This document shows positions 46,319-54,855 of a DNA stretch of 64,000 bases, in pieces. How positions within the stretch are numbered: position 1 is the first letter of the stretch; each line of letters starts with the position of its first letter. The stretch is from Rubrimonas cliftonensis (GTDB taxonomy: Bacteria; Pseudomonadota; Alphaproteobacteria; Rhodobacterales; Rhodobacteraceae). A program made the position numbers and the translations under genes. Location of the stretch: contig NZ_FNQM01000007.1 in the NCBI RefSeq assembly GCF_900107585.1, forward strand, positions 1-64,000, read 5' to 3'. Under the pieces are notes generated by a model. It worked only from the letters and a program-made list of their open reading frames with translations, was not told where the DNA came from and ran no database searches.

Positions 46319-47644
46319 ATGACCGAGCAGCCGCGGATCCCGCGCACCGTTCCCCGCAAGTCCGCGACCTTCGACGACGCGACGCTGGCGGAGATCCGCC
46401 GCGCGGCGGCGACAGGCATCTACGACATCCGCGGCGGCGGCGCGAAGCGCAAGCTGCCGCATTTCGACGACCTGCTGTTTCTCGGCGCGTCGATGTCGCG
46501 TTACCCGCTGGAGGGCTATCGCGAGGCGTGCAGCACCGAGGTCGTCCTAGGCGACCGCCACGCGAAGAACCCGATCACGCTCAGGACGCCGATCACCATC
46601 GCGGGCATGAGCTTCGGCTCGCTCTCGGCGCAGGCGAAGGAGGCGCTGGGCCGCGGCGCGACGCTGGCCGGCACCTCCACCACCACCGGCGACGGCGGGA
46701 TGACGGCGGAGGAGCGCGGGCACTCGAAAACGCTGGTCTACCAGTATCTGCCCAGCCGCTACGGCATGAACCCCGAGGATCTGCGGAAGGCCGACGCCAT
46801 CGAGGTGGTGGTGGGGCAGGGCGCCAAGCCCGGCGGCGGCGGGATGCTGCTGGGCCAGAAGATCAACGACCGCGTGGCGCAGATGCGCACCCTGCCCAAG
46901 GGCGTGGACCAGCGCAGCGCCTGCCGCCACCCCGACTGGACCGGGCCGGACGACCTCGAGATCAAGATCCTGGAGCTGCGCGAGATCACCGACTGGCGCG
47001 TGCCGATCTACATCAAGGTCGGCGCCTCGCGGCCTTATTACGACGTGGCGCTGAGCGTGAAGGCGGGCGCCGACGTCGTGGTGCTAGACGGGATGCAGGG
47101 CGGCACGGCCGCGACGCAGGACGTTTTCATCGAGCATGTCGGCATCCCGACCATCGCCGCGATCCGCCCGGCGGTTCAGGCGCTGAAGGATCTCGGGATG
47201 CACCGCAAGGTGCAGCTGATCGTCTCGGGCGGCGTGCGCTCGGGCGCGGACGCGGCGAAGGCGCTGGCGCTGGGCGCGGACGCGGTGAGCATCGGCACCG
47301 CCGCGCTGGTGGCGCTGGGCGACAACGATCCGCGCTGGGAGGCGGACTACCAGGCGCTCGGCACCACGGCGGGCGCCTATGACGACTGGCACGAGGGCCG
47401 CGACCCTGCAGGCGTCACCACGCAGGATCCCGCGCTCGCGGCGCGGCTCGACCCGGTCGCGGGCGGGCGCCGCCTCGCCAACTACCTCAACGTGATGACG
47501 CTGGAGTTGCAGACCATCGCGCGCGCCTGCGGCAAGTCGGATGTCCGCAACCTCGAGCCGCAGGATCTCTGCGCGCTCACCATCGAGGCCGCCGCCATGG
47601 CCGGCGTGCCTCTGGCGGGAACGGACTGGACGCCGGGGCGCTGA
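46319..47644 (+). CDS. mgsC: N-methylglutamate synthase subunit C (FMN glutamate synthase type)
   Basis: The 441-residue protein is a free-standing glutamate synthase FMN domain: TPITIAGMSFGSLSAQAKEALGRGA, TTTGDGGMTAEERG, GQGAKPGGGGMLLGQKI, IKVGASRPYYDVALSVKAGADVVVLDGMQGGTAATQ (FMN-phosphate region) and LIVSGGVRSGADAAKALALGADAVSIGTAAL. The clustered cysteines of the 3Fe-4S site in GltB are not evident. It is the catalytic centre of the Mgs complex. A 54-codon gene and gmaS follow. Confidence 0.94.
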   Translation: MTEQPRIPRTVPRKSATFDDATLAEIRRAAATGIYDIRGGGAKRKLPHFDDLLFLGASMSRYPLEGYREACSTEVVLGDRHAKNPITLRTPITIAGMSFGSLSAQAKEALGRGATLAGTSTTTGDGGMTAEERGHSKTLVYQYLPSRYGMNPEDLRKADAIEVVVGQGAKPGGGGMLLGQKINDRVAQMRTLPKGVDQRSACRHPDWTGPDDLEIKILELREITDWRVPIYIKVGASRPYYDVALSVKAGADVVVLDGMQGGTAATQDVFIEHVGIPTIAAIRPAVQALKDLGMHRKVQLIVSGGVRSGADAAKALALGADAVSIGTAALVALGDNDPRWEADYQALGTTAGAYDDWHEGRDPAGVTTQDPALAARLDPVAGGRRLANYLNVMTLELQTIARACGKSDVRNLEPQDLCALTIEAAAMAGVPLAGTDWTPGR

Positions 47645-47739
47645 GGGGAAAGCGCCGCGCTTGATCGGGCGGTCGGCAATGGCGAGATAACAGGGGGAGA
47701 GTATGCTATCACGGCGTATCCGGTTGGGAGGCGGGGACG

Positions 47740-47904
47740 ATGACGGAGCGGGAACAGGCGCTGTCGGACGACAAGATGCGCGCGGAGATCGCGAAGCTGC
47801 TCGCCGAGACGTCGAAGATCAACAGCGAGAACCGCTGGTATCCGCTCGTCGTCGGCTCGGGGGCGACGCTGGCCATCGTGGCGATCGCCAAGGTCTTTCT
47901 CTGA
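47740..47904 (+). CDS. Small single-pass membrane protein between mgsC and gmaS
   Basis: The 54-residue protein starts at an ATG preceded by GGGAGGCGGGG. It has a charged helical N-terminus (MTEREQALSDDKMRAEIAKL, then LAETSKINSENRW) and a single hydrophobic C-terminal segment (YPLVVGSGATLAIVAIAKVFL, split here around residue 34-54). Codon use is like the neighbours. It lies 95 bases after mgsC and 28 before gmaS on the same strand. No family was recognised. The layout resembles small tail-anchored regulators or assembly factors, so a role in tethering GmaS or Mgs to the membrane is a guess. Confidence 0.75.
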   Translation: MTEREQALSDDKMRAEIAKLLAETSKINSENRWYPLVVGSGATLAIVAIAKVFL

Positions 47905-47932
47905 ACTCCGCTGCGGCGCCGGGGGGCGCGTC

Positions 47933-49240
47933 GTGACCGCCGCGCTGTCCGAGATCGCGCGCGACCGGGGCATCAAGTATTTCCAGATCAGCTACACCGA
48001 CCTTTTCGGGGTGATGCGGGCCAAGCTGGTCCCGGCCTCCGCGATCGACGGGATGGCGCGCGACGGCGCGGGCTTCGCGGGCTTCGCCACCTGGCTCGAC
48101 ATGACGCCGGCGCACCCGGACCTTTTCGCCGTGCCCGACCCCGACAGCCTGATCCAGCTGCCGTGGAAGCCCGAGGTCGGCTGGGTCGCCGCTGATCTGT
48201 GGATGGACGGGGCGGAGGTTCCGCAGGCCCCGCGGGGCACGCTGAAGCGCGTCTGCGCAGCGGCGGAGGCGCAGGGCTACCGGTTGAAGCACGGCGTCGA
48301 ATGCGAGTTCTTCCTGCTGACGCCGGACGGTCGCGCGGTCGCAGACGCCGCGGACGCGCAGGAAAAACCCTGCTACGACATCTCGGCGCTGATGCGGCGC
48401 TACGAGGTGATCCGCGAGATCTGCGACGCCATGCAGAGCCTCGGCTGGGGCGCCTACCAGAACGACCACGAGGACGCCAACGGCCAGTTCGAAATGAACT
48501 GGGCCTATGACGACGCGCTGAAGACCGCCGACCGTCACGCCTTCTTCAAGTACATGGCGCGCAGCATCGCCGAGGCGCACGGGCTGCGGGCGAGCTTCAT
48601 GCCGAAGCCCTTCGCCCATCTCACCGGAAACGGCTGCCACGCCCATGTCAGCCTGTGGAGCAGGGACGGCGAGACCAACCTCTTCGACGACCCCGCGGGC
48701 GAACTGGGCGTCTCGGCGCTCGGCTATCATTTCCTCGGCGGCATCCTCGCCCACGCCCCGGCGCTGGCCGCGCTCGCCGCGCCGACCGTCAACAGCTACA
48801 AGCGGCTGAACGCGCCGCGGACAAGCTCCGGGGCCACATGGTCGCCGAACACCGTCACCTATGGCGGCAACAACCGCACCCACATGATTCGCATCCCCGG
48901 TGGCGGGCGTTTCGAGCTGCGGCTCGGCGACGGCGCGGTGAACCCGTATCTCTACCCTGCGGCGCTGCTGGCGGCCGGGCTCGACGGGCTCGCGACGCGG
49001 GCCGACCCGGGCAGGCGGCTCGACATCGACATGTACGCCGAGGGCCACGCAGTGACGGACGCGCCGCGGCTGCCGCTCAACCTGCTCGACGCGCTGCGGG
49101 CGCTTGAGGCGGACGCGACGCTGACGGCGGGGCTGGGGGCAGGGACGGTCGCCGCGCTCCTGAAGCTGCGCCACGACGAATGGCGGGGCTACATGGCGCA
49201 TCTGACGGAGTGGGAGCGCGCGCAGACGCTCGACTGCTGA
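47933..49240 (+). CDS. gmaS: Gamma-glutamylmethylamide synthetase GmaS
   Basis: The 435-residue protein (GTG start) is a type III glutamine synthetase relative. It has the metal and ATP motifs GVECEFFLLT, NDHEDANGQFEMNW, NGCHAHVSLW, NSYKRLN and GGNNRTHMIRIPGGGRFELR. Sequence and gene order after mgsABC match GmaS, which ligates methylamine to glutamate using ATP. It is the committed step of the pathway and the usual marker gene for methylamine-using bacteria. A strong hairpin follows the stop. Confidence 0.95.
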   Translation: MTAALSEIARDRGIKYFQISYTDLFGVMRAKLVPASAIDGMARDGAGFAGFATWLDMTPAHPDLFAVPDPDSLIQLPWKPEVGWVAADLWMDGAEVPQAPRGTLKRVCAAAEAQGYRLKHGVECEFFLLTPDGRAVADAADAQEKPCYDISALMRRYEVIREICDAMQSLGWGAYQNDHEDANGQFEMNWAYDDALKTADRHAFFKYMARSIAEAHGLRASFMPKPFAHLTGNGCHAHVSLWSRDGETNLFDDPAGELGVSALGYHFLGGILAHAPALAALAAPTVNSYKRLNAPRTSSGATWSPNTVTYGGNNRTHMIRIPGGGRFELRLGDGAVNPYLYPAALLAAGLDGLATRADPGRRLDIDMYAEGHAVTDAPRLPLNLLDALRALEADATLTAGLGAGTVAALLKLRHDEWRGYMAHLTEWERAQTLDC

Positions 49241-49243
49241 GAG

Positions 49244-49274
49244 GCGTCCGGGCCGCGCGTGGCGGCCCGGACGC
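49244..49274. terminator. Bidirectional hairpin after gmaS
   Basis: A perfect 13-bp stem (GCGTCCGGGCCGC pairing with GCGGCCCGGACGC) with a 5-base loop begins 4 bases after the gmaS stop, between the convergent gmaS and VOC-protein genes. No T run follows on the plus strand. Position and stability make it a probable terminator for both directions. Confidence 0.7.
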
Positions 49275-49332
49275 AGGTCGCGTCAGTGGACCCGAACGCT
49301 ATGCGCGTCGGATGGACCGGACGCTCCGCGCG

Positions 49333-49710
49333 TCAGTGCAGCTTGAAGAAGTTCAGCTTGTTGCCGTCGAGATCGCGGAAATAGGCGGCGTCGAAGGTGA
49401 GCGGGCCGCGGGTGCGCTCGCCGGCGTCGCCGCCGTTCTCGGCGCCGAGCTCCAGCGCCTTGGCGTGCCAGCGCTTGACGCTCTCCGCGTCGGGCGCGGC
49501 CAGCGCGACCATCGTGCCGTTGCCGACCGTGGCGGGATTGCCGTCGGCGGGTTCGGTGATGGCGAAGAGCGCGCCGCCGTCGGCGCCGGCGTAGATGATG
49601 GCGTCGCCAAGGTCGACCGCGCGCTTGCCGCCCATCTCGGCGATCAGGGCGTCGTAGAAGGCGGCCGCTTTGGCCAGGTCGTTGGTGCCGATCATGGTGA
49701 AGGCGATCAT
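49333..49710 (-). CDS. VOC (glyoxalase/bleomycin resistance) family protein
   Basis: The 125-residue protein begins MIAFTMIGTNDLAKAAAFYDAL and ends YFRDLDGNKLNFFKLH, the paired beta-alpha-beta units of vicinal-oxygen-chelate proteins. These include glyoxalases, dioxygenases and resistance proteins, so no reaction can be assigned. Between two methylamine operons, a role in handling formaldehyde adducts or methylglyoxal is conceivable but unsupported. It faces gmaS and is upstream of nothing obvious. Confidence 0.88.
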   Translation of the reverse strand: MIAFTMIGTNDLAKAAAFYDALIAEMGGKRAVDLGDAIIYAGADGGALFAITEPADGNPATVGNGTMVALAAPDAESVKRWHAKALELGAENGGDAGERTRGPLTFDAAYFRDLDGNKLNFFKLH

Positions 49711-49837
49711 GCGCGTCTCTCCCCTCATAGGATGGCGCGACGGTCCGACGCCGTGCGCGGCGGAATTCGTATCACCGGGCGCGGAAAGCTTCGCGGGCGT
49801 CAGCGTCGCATGCCCGAACGGGTGATGCCGGCGCGGC

Positions 49838-50305
49838 TCAGCCGTCGAGCAGGCGCGCGGCGTCCTCGGCCATGCTGCGCGGGGCCAGCGCCTCGATGAC
49901 GTCGGGCCCGGCGGCGTGCAGCAGGACGGGGATGTGCTCCAGCACCGTCCTCGCCGCCGCATCGGGCGGAAAGACCGAGGGGTGGAGGTCGATGGGGGCG
50001 AGCCGCTGCAACCTCTCGCGGGCCGCCGGCCCCGCCATCACGAAGCGGGCGTAGCCGTCGCCGACCTCGACGATCCGCGCGCCGGGCCTGAGAACGTCGA
50101 GCCTCGCGCGCGCGGAGCCCGCGGCGACGGCGGCGGTCTCGAAGAACCAGCTCTCTCGGCCCGTCCAGATGACGCGCCACTCGCCGCAGTCGGCGATGCG
50201 GCCCGGCGGGGGCAGGGGCGCGCCGAATTCGGCCGCGACGACGCCCGACAGCGCGTCGCCCGCGCCCCGGCGGGAGGTCACGACGAAAAGCAGCGGCTCA
50301 GGCAC
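49838..50305 (-). CDS. mgdD: N-methylglutamate dehydrogenase subunit D (SoxG-like)
   Basis: The 155-residue protein resembles the gamma subunit of heterotetrameric sarcosine oxidase (SoxG): CGEWRVIWTGRESWFFET, ARIVEVGDGYARFVMAGPAARERLQRLAPIDL and VFPPDAAARTVLEHIPVLLHA. This fold is related to the folate-binding T-protein domain and contributes to the tetrahydrofolate site. It is the last gene of the mgdABCD operon, overlapping mgdC by 8 bases. Confidence 0.93.
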   Translation of the reverse strand: MPEPLLFVVTSRRGAGDALSGVVAAEFGAPLPPPGRIADCGEWRVIWTGRESWFFETAAVAAGSARARLDVLRPGARIVEVGDGYARFVMAGPAARERLQRLAPIDLHPSVFPPDAAARTVLEHIPVLLHAAGPDVIEALAPRSMAEDAARLLDG

Positions 50306-53222
50306 GCAGGCGCCCTCCTTCGGGATCGATTCGGTGGGGCGAGACGACCTCGACCATGGCCTCGCGGCCGCGCAGGGGGTCGACCGCGCGCAGGCGCTCG
50401 CCGATGCGGTCGGGCCCGCGCTTCAGCAGCCCCAGCGCCACGGTCTCGCCGAGGTTCGGCGAGAAGGCGGCGGAGGTGACGCGGCCTTCGGCGTGGCCGG
50501 CGTCGACGGGCGCGCCCTGCGCAAAGAGATGCGCGCCCGGGCTCACGCCCGCGCCCGCCACGACCGGGCGCAGGCCGACGAGGGCGGGGCGCGCGGGGTC
50601 CGCCAGGCCCTCGCGGCGCAGCAGGGTCGCGCCGATGAAGTCCTTCTTCGTCGAGACCATCTTCGCGAGGCCGAGGTCGGCGGGCGTCGTGCGCCCGTCC
50701 AGCTCCGGGCCGGCGACATGGCCCTTCTCGATGCGCAGCACGCCCATCGCCTCCGTGCCGTAGGGCGTGGCGCCGAGATCGGCGCCCGCCGCCGCCAGCG
50801 CCTCGGCGAGGCGTTCGCCGCGGCCGGCGCGCACGGCGACCTCATAGGCGAGTTCACCCGAATAGGAGATGCGGAAGAGCCGCGCGGGCGCTCCCTCGAA
50901 GCGCCCCTCGCCGCAGGCGAGGAACGGGAACGCCTCGTCGGCGAGATCGAGCCCCTCGATCACCCGCGAGAGCAGGTCGCGCGCGCGGGGTCCGGCGACG
51001 GCCGTCTGGGCCCATGCTTCCGTGACCGAGACCAGCGAGACGTCGAGATCGGGCCAGAGGCACTGGCGGCAGAACTCCATGTGCCTGAAGACGCCGGCCG
51101 CGCCGCCGGTGGTGGTCGAGACGACGAAGTGGTCCTCCGCCAGCCGGGCGACCGTGCCGTCGTCCATCACGCAGCCGTCCTCGCGCAGCATCAGGCCGTA
51201 GCGGCAGCGGCCGACCGGCAGCTTCAGCATCGGGTTGGCGTAGAGGCGGTCGAGGAAGACGGCCGCGTCGGCGCCCTGCACGTCGATCTTGCCAAGCGTC
51301 GAGACGTCGCAGAAGCCGACCGCCTCGCGCACGGCCAGCGCCTCGCGGTCGACCGTCTGGCGCCAGCCGGTCTCGCCGGGGCGCGGGAAGTACTGCGCGC
51401 GCAGCCACGGGCCGACCTCGACGAAGACCGCGCCGCGCTTCTCGGCCCATCCGTGCGTCGGCGGGCGGCGGGTGGGGCGGAAGCCGTGGGCGCCGGCGAT
51501 GGCGGCGAGCGGGACCGGGGCGTAGGGCGGGCGGAAGATCGTCGTACCGGTCTCGGCGATCCCGCTCCCGGTGATCTCGGCCAGCACGCCGAGGCCGAGC
51601 ACGGCGCCGACGCGGCCCTGATCGGTCGCCATGCCCATGGTGGTGTAGCGCTTGAGATGCTCCACAGCGCCGAAGCCCTCGGCCTCTGCGGTGCGGATGT
51701 CCTTCACGGTGACGTCGTTCTGGAAGTCCACCCAGGCGCGGCCCTTCACGCCCTCCACCAGCCAGAAGGCGGCGGCGCTGACGGGGGCGTCCTCCGCCTC
51801 GGGCAGGTTGGCGCGCACGGGCGCGCGGCCCAGCGCCTCGGCGGCCGCGCGCCCCGCCGCGTCGCCCTCGCACAGGGCCGCTGCGGTGGAGACGGCGCCG
51901 GCGGCGGCGCCGGCGACGGAGAGGCCCGGCGGCAGGTCGGGGCCGGGGACGAAGGCGGCGACGTCCTCGCGCCAGACCGGGCGGCCCCGGTGGTGGCAGG
52001 TGAGGTGGACGGCGGGGCTCCAGCCGCCGGAGACGGCGAGGATGTCGGCCTCGCGCCAGCATTCGACGCCCCGCCCGTCGCGCACGCGCACGCCGGTGAG
52101 GCCGAGACGGCCGCGCGTTCCGGTCACCCGGCCGCCGCGGACGAGCTCGACGCCCTGCGGCGCCGTCCCCGGCGCATCCTCGCGCACGTCCACGAGGCGT
52201 ACCTCGGCGCCGGCGGCGGCGAGGTCGGCGGCGGTGCGCCACGCCTCGTCATGGGCGGCGAAGACGGTCACGCGCCGGCCCGCCAGCGTCGCCCAGCGGT
52301 TCAGGAGCGCGCGCACGGCGCCGGCGAGCATCACGCCGGGGCGGTCGTTGTCGGGGAAGGCGACGGGGCGTTCGGTCGCGCCGGCCGCGAGCACCGCCCG
52401 GCGGGCGTGGATGCGCCAGTAGACGTTGCGCGCGGGCCCGTCGGGCGTGCGCTGGAGCACGCCGTAGACGCCGCCGTCATAGACGCCGAAGACGCAGGCG
52501 CGCGACATCAGCCGCACCTGCGCCATGGAGGCCAGCTCCGCCCAGGCGCCTGCCGCCCAGTCAGCCCCGGAAACGCCGCCGACCTCCAGCCTCTCGGCGA
52601 GAAGCCTGCCGCCGGGGCGCGCGTCCTCGTCCGCCACGATCACGCGCAGGCCCGCGCGGCCGGCGGCCAGCGCCGCGGCGAGACCCGCCGGGCCGGCGCC
52701 GATCACCAGCAGGTCGCAATGGGCGAAGGCGCGGTCCTCGCGGCCCGGCGCCGGCGCTCCGGAGAGCGCGCCGGGCCCCGCCGCGCGGCGGATCAGCGGC
52801 TCGTAGACGCGCTCCCAGAAGGTCGCCGGCCACATGAAGGTCTTGTAGTAGAAGCCCGCCCCGAGCAGCGGCGCGGCGAGATCGTTCAGCGCCAGCGCGT
52901 CGAAGCGCAGGGACGGCCAGCGGTTCTGGCTGACGGCCCTGAGGCCCTCGCGCAGCTCCAGCGTCGTGGCGCGGACGTTGGGCTCGTGGTCAGGCCCCTC
53001 TCCGACGCCGACCAGCGCGTTGGGCTCCTCCGAACCCATGGTCAAAGCGCCGCGGGGGCGGTGATACTTGAAGCTGCGGCCCATGACCCTGACGCCGCTC
53101 GCGATCAGCGCCGAGGCCAGCGTGTCGCCCTGAAACCCCGCGAAGGGCTTGCCGTCGAAGGTGAAGCCCAGCGGCCGCGCGCGGTCGATCAGCCCGCCCT
53201 CGGGGAGGCGCGCGCCGGTCAT
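50298..53222 (-). CDS. mgdC: N-methylglutamate dehydrogenase subunit C (SoxA-like alpha subunit)
   Basis: The 974-residue alpha subunit has an N-terminal small domain (FTFDGKPFAGFQGDTLASALI, RSFKYHRPRG), an FAD/NAD-binding half (VIGAGPAGLAAALAAGRAGL; ERPVAFPDNDRPGVMLAGAVRALLN) and a C-terminal GcvT-like folate domain (about residue 600 on, GFCDVSTLGKIDVQGADAAVFLDRLYAN). The enzyme oxidises N-methylglutamate, releasing glutamate and transferring the methyl carbon to folate as methylene. The ATG overlaps the mgdB stop. Sarcosine oxidase is the alternative label; the mgs-gmaS neighbourhood favours Mgd. Confidence 0.93.
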   Translation of the reverse strand: MTGARLPEGGLIDRARPLGFTFDGKPFAGFQGDTLASALIASGVRVMGRSFKYHRPRGALTMGSEEPNALVGVGEGPDHEPNVRATTLELREGLRAVSQNRWPSLRFDALALNDLAAPLLGAGFYYKTFMWPATFWERVYEPLIRRAAGPGALSGAPAPGREDRAFAHCDLLVIGAGPAGLAAALAAGRAGLRVIVADEDARPGGRLLAERLEVGGVSGADWAAGAWAELASMAQVRLMSRACVFGVYDGGVYGVLQRTPDGPARNVYWRIHARRAVLAAGATERPVAFPDNDRPGVMLAGAVRALLNRWATLAGRRVTVFAAHDEAWRTAADLAAAGAEVRLVDVREDAPGTAPQGVELVRGGRVTGTRGRLGLTGVRVRDGRGVECWREADILAVSGGWSPAVHLTCHHRGRPVWREDVAAFVPGPDLPPGLSVAGAAAGAVSTAAALCEGDAAGRAAAEALGRAPVRANLPEAEDAPVSAAAFWLVEGVKGRAWVDFQNDVTVKDIRTAEAEGFGAVEHLKRYTTMGMATDQGRVGAVLGLGVLAEITGSGIAETGTTIFRPPYAPVPLAAIAGAHGFRPTRRPPTHGWAEKRGAVFVEVGPWLRAQYFPRPGETGWRQTVDREALAVREAVGFCDVSTLGKIDVQGADAAVFLDRLYANPMLKLPVGRCRYGLMLREDGCVMDDGTVARLAEDHFVVSTTTGGAAGVFRHMEFCRQCLWPDLDVSLVSVTEAWAQTAVAGPRARDLLSRVIEGLDLADEAFPFLACGEGRFEGAPARLFRISYSGELAYEVAVRAGRGERLAEALAAAGADLGATPYGTEAMGVLRIEKGHVAGPELDGRTTPADLGLAKMVSTKKDFIGATLLRREGLADPARPALVGLRPVVAGAGVSPGAHLFAQGAPVDAGHAEGRVTSAAFSPNLGETVALGLLKRGPDRIGERLRAVDPLRGREAMVEVVSPHRIDPEGGRLRA

Positions 53223-53506
53223 CGCGCCGCCTTCGACGCGCGGGCGACATCCTCGGCCAGCTCAACCTTCAGCACGGCGTGGCTGAGGGTGTCGCGGGTG
53301 ACGACGAGCCAGCTCCGGTCGCCGTGCTCGTGCCACCACAGCTCGCGGGTGACGCCGGCGGGGTTGGCGCGCAGGCAGGCGTAGGCGTGGAAGGCCTCCG
53401 CCGCGTCGGGCGCGGCGGGGTCGGGCCGGTCCATCCACGCCGCGTCTCCCAGCACGGTGAACTCGCGCGCGTCGCGGGGGCCGCAGAGCGGGTGGTCGAT
53501 GATCAT
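53219..53506 (-). CDS. mgdB: N-methylglutamate dehydrogenase subunit B (SoxD-like zinc subunit)
   Basis: The 95-residue protein matches sarcosine oxidase delta subunits in size and in IIDHPLCGPRDAREFTVLGDA, where the Cys and His belong to the zinc site, and in the later VTRELWWHEHGDRSWLVVTRDT. It is the small structural subunit of the heterotetramer. The expected second cysteine near the N-terminus (C-x2-C) is replaced by histidine in DHPLCG, as in several members. It is 22 bases after mgdA. Confidence 0.92.
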   Translation of the reverse strand: MIIDHPLCGPRDAREFTVLGDAAWMDRPDPAAPDAAEAFHAYACLRANPAGVTRELWWHEHGDRSWLVVTRDTLSHAVLKVELAEDVARASKAAR

Positions 53507-53528
53507 GGGCGCGCGCCTCCCGGGCCGC

Positions 53529-54776
53529 TCAGTGCAGGTTCGGCCAAGGCCCCATCCCCTTCTCGTCGATGGTGCGCCCGGTGCGGAAGCGGTCGAGGCG
53601 GTAGGCCGCCGCGACCGGGTGCGGCGCGTCCTTCGCGATGAGATGCGCAAAATGCCAGCCCGAGGCGGGGGTGGCCTTGAAGCCGCCATAGCACCAGCCG
53701 GCGTTGAGGTAGAGGCCCTCGGCGGGCGTTCGGTCGATGATCGGCGAGCCGTCCATGCTCATGTCCATGATCCCGCCCCAGCTGCGCAGGAGCTTGGCGC
53801 GGCCGATCATCGGCATCAGCGCCATGCCGGCCTCGACGACGTCCTCCAGCACCGGCAGGCCGCCGCGCTGGGCGTAGGAGGCGTAGCCGTCGATGTCGCC
53901 GCCGAACACCAGCCCGCCCTTGTCGGACTGGCTGATGTAGAAGTGCCCCGCGCCGTAGGTGATGACGCCGGGAATGATCGGCTTCAAGCCTTCCGAGACG
54001 AAGGCCTGCAGGACGTGGCTCTCGATCGGCAGGCGGTCGAAGCCCGCCATGGCCATGACGCGGGAGGTGTTTCCCGCCACCGCCACGCCGGTCCTGCCCG
54101 CCCGGATGGCGCCGCGCGTCGTTTGCACGCCGGCGATGCGGCCGCCCTCGCGCAGGAAGCCCGTGACCTCGGCGTTCTGGATCAGGTCGACCCCGCGCAG
54201 GTCCGCGCCGCGCGCATAGCCCCAGGCCACCGCGTCGTGGCGCGCCGTGCCGCCGCGCTTCTGGAGCAGGCCGCCCTTGATGGGGAAGCGCGCGTCGTCG
54301 AAGTTGAGGAACGGCGCCATGGCGCGCACGCCGTCGGCGTCAAGCAGCTCGGCGTCCACCCCGTGCAGGCGCATGGCGTTGCCGCGCCGCGCATAGGCGT
54401 CGCGCTGGGCGTCGCTGTGGCAGAGGTTCAGCACGCCGCGCTGGCTGACCATGGCGTTGTAGTTGAAGTCCTGCTCCAGCCCCTCCCACAGCTTCATGGA
54501 GTGCTCGTAGAACGGGATGTTGCCGTCGAGCAGGTAGTTGGACCGGATGATCGTCGTGTTGCGGCCGACATTGCCGGACCCGAGCCACCCTTTCTCCACC
54601 ACCGCGACGTCGGTGACGCCGAACTCCTTCGCCAGGTAGTAGGCGGTCGCCAGCCCGTGCCCGCCGCCGCCGACGATGATCACGCGGTAGGCGGGCTTCG
54701 GCTCGGGGGTTCGCCAGACGGGCGTGCGCTCCGGCGAGAACGCCTCGCGCAGCAGGGTGAGGGCGGACAGGCGCAT
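53529..54776 (-). CDS. mgdA: N-methylglutamate dehydrogenase subunit A (SoxB-like beta subunit)
   Basis: The ATG at 54776 gives 415 residues, matching SoxB. The FAD motif VIIVGGGGHGLATAYYLAKEFG is near residue 35, and a second conserved block (GHFYISQSDKGGLVFGGDIDGY; AGWCYGGFKATPASG) forms the FMN-covalent and substrate region, as in sarcosine oxidase beta. It carries the methyl-amine oxidation site. It leads the leftward mgdABCD operon and is divergent from a GlxA-type regulator with 79 bases between. Confidence 0.94.
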   Translation of the reverse strand: MRLSALTLLREAFSPERTPVWRTPEPKPAYRVIIVGGGGHGLATAYYLAKEFGVTDVAVVEKGWLGSGNVGRNTTIIRSNYLLDGNIPFYEHSMKLWEGLEQDFNYNAMVSQRGVLNLCHSDAQRDAYARRGNAMRLHGVDAELLDADGVRAMAPFLNFDDARFPIKGGLLQKRGGTARHDAVAWGYARGADLRGVDLIQNAEVTGFLREGGRIAGVQTTRGAIRAGRTGVAVAGNTSRVMAMAGFDRLPIESHVLQAFVSEGLKPIIPGVITYGAGHFYISQSDKGGLVFGGDIDGYASYAQRGGLPVLEDVVEAGMALMPMIGRAKLLRSWGGIMDMSMDGSPIIDRTPAEGLYLNAGWCYGGFKATPASGWHFAHLIAKDAPHPVAAAYRLDRFRTGRTIDEKGMGPWPNLH

Positions 54777-54855
54777 CGATGCGGGCTCCGTCGCGGTTGA
54801 CCGATCGAGCATCGCGCGCGAAGGCTGGCGGCGGGAGCGACGATATGGACAGATC

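Noticed and set aside
50169-53384. A 1071-codon open frame on the plus strand
   Set aside because: It is antisense to mgdC, whose flavin and folate domains are recognisable; the plus-strand product has no known motif and an Arg/Ala/Gly-rich composition.
50298-54776. Sarcosine oxidase SoxBDAG
   Set aside because: The families are close, but mgsABC and gmaS nearby favour N-methylglutamate dehydrogenase. Sarcosine activity cannot be excluded.
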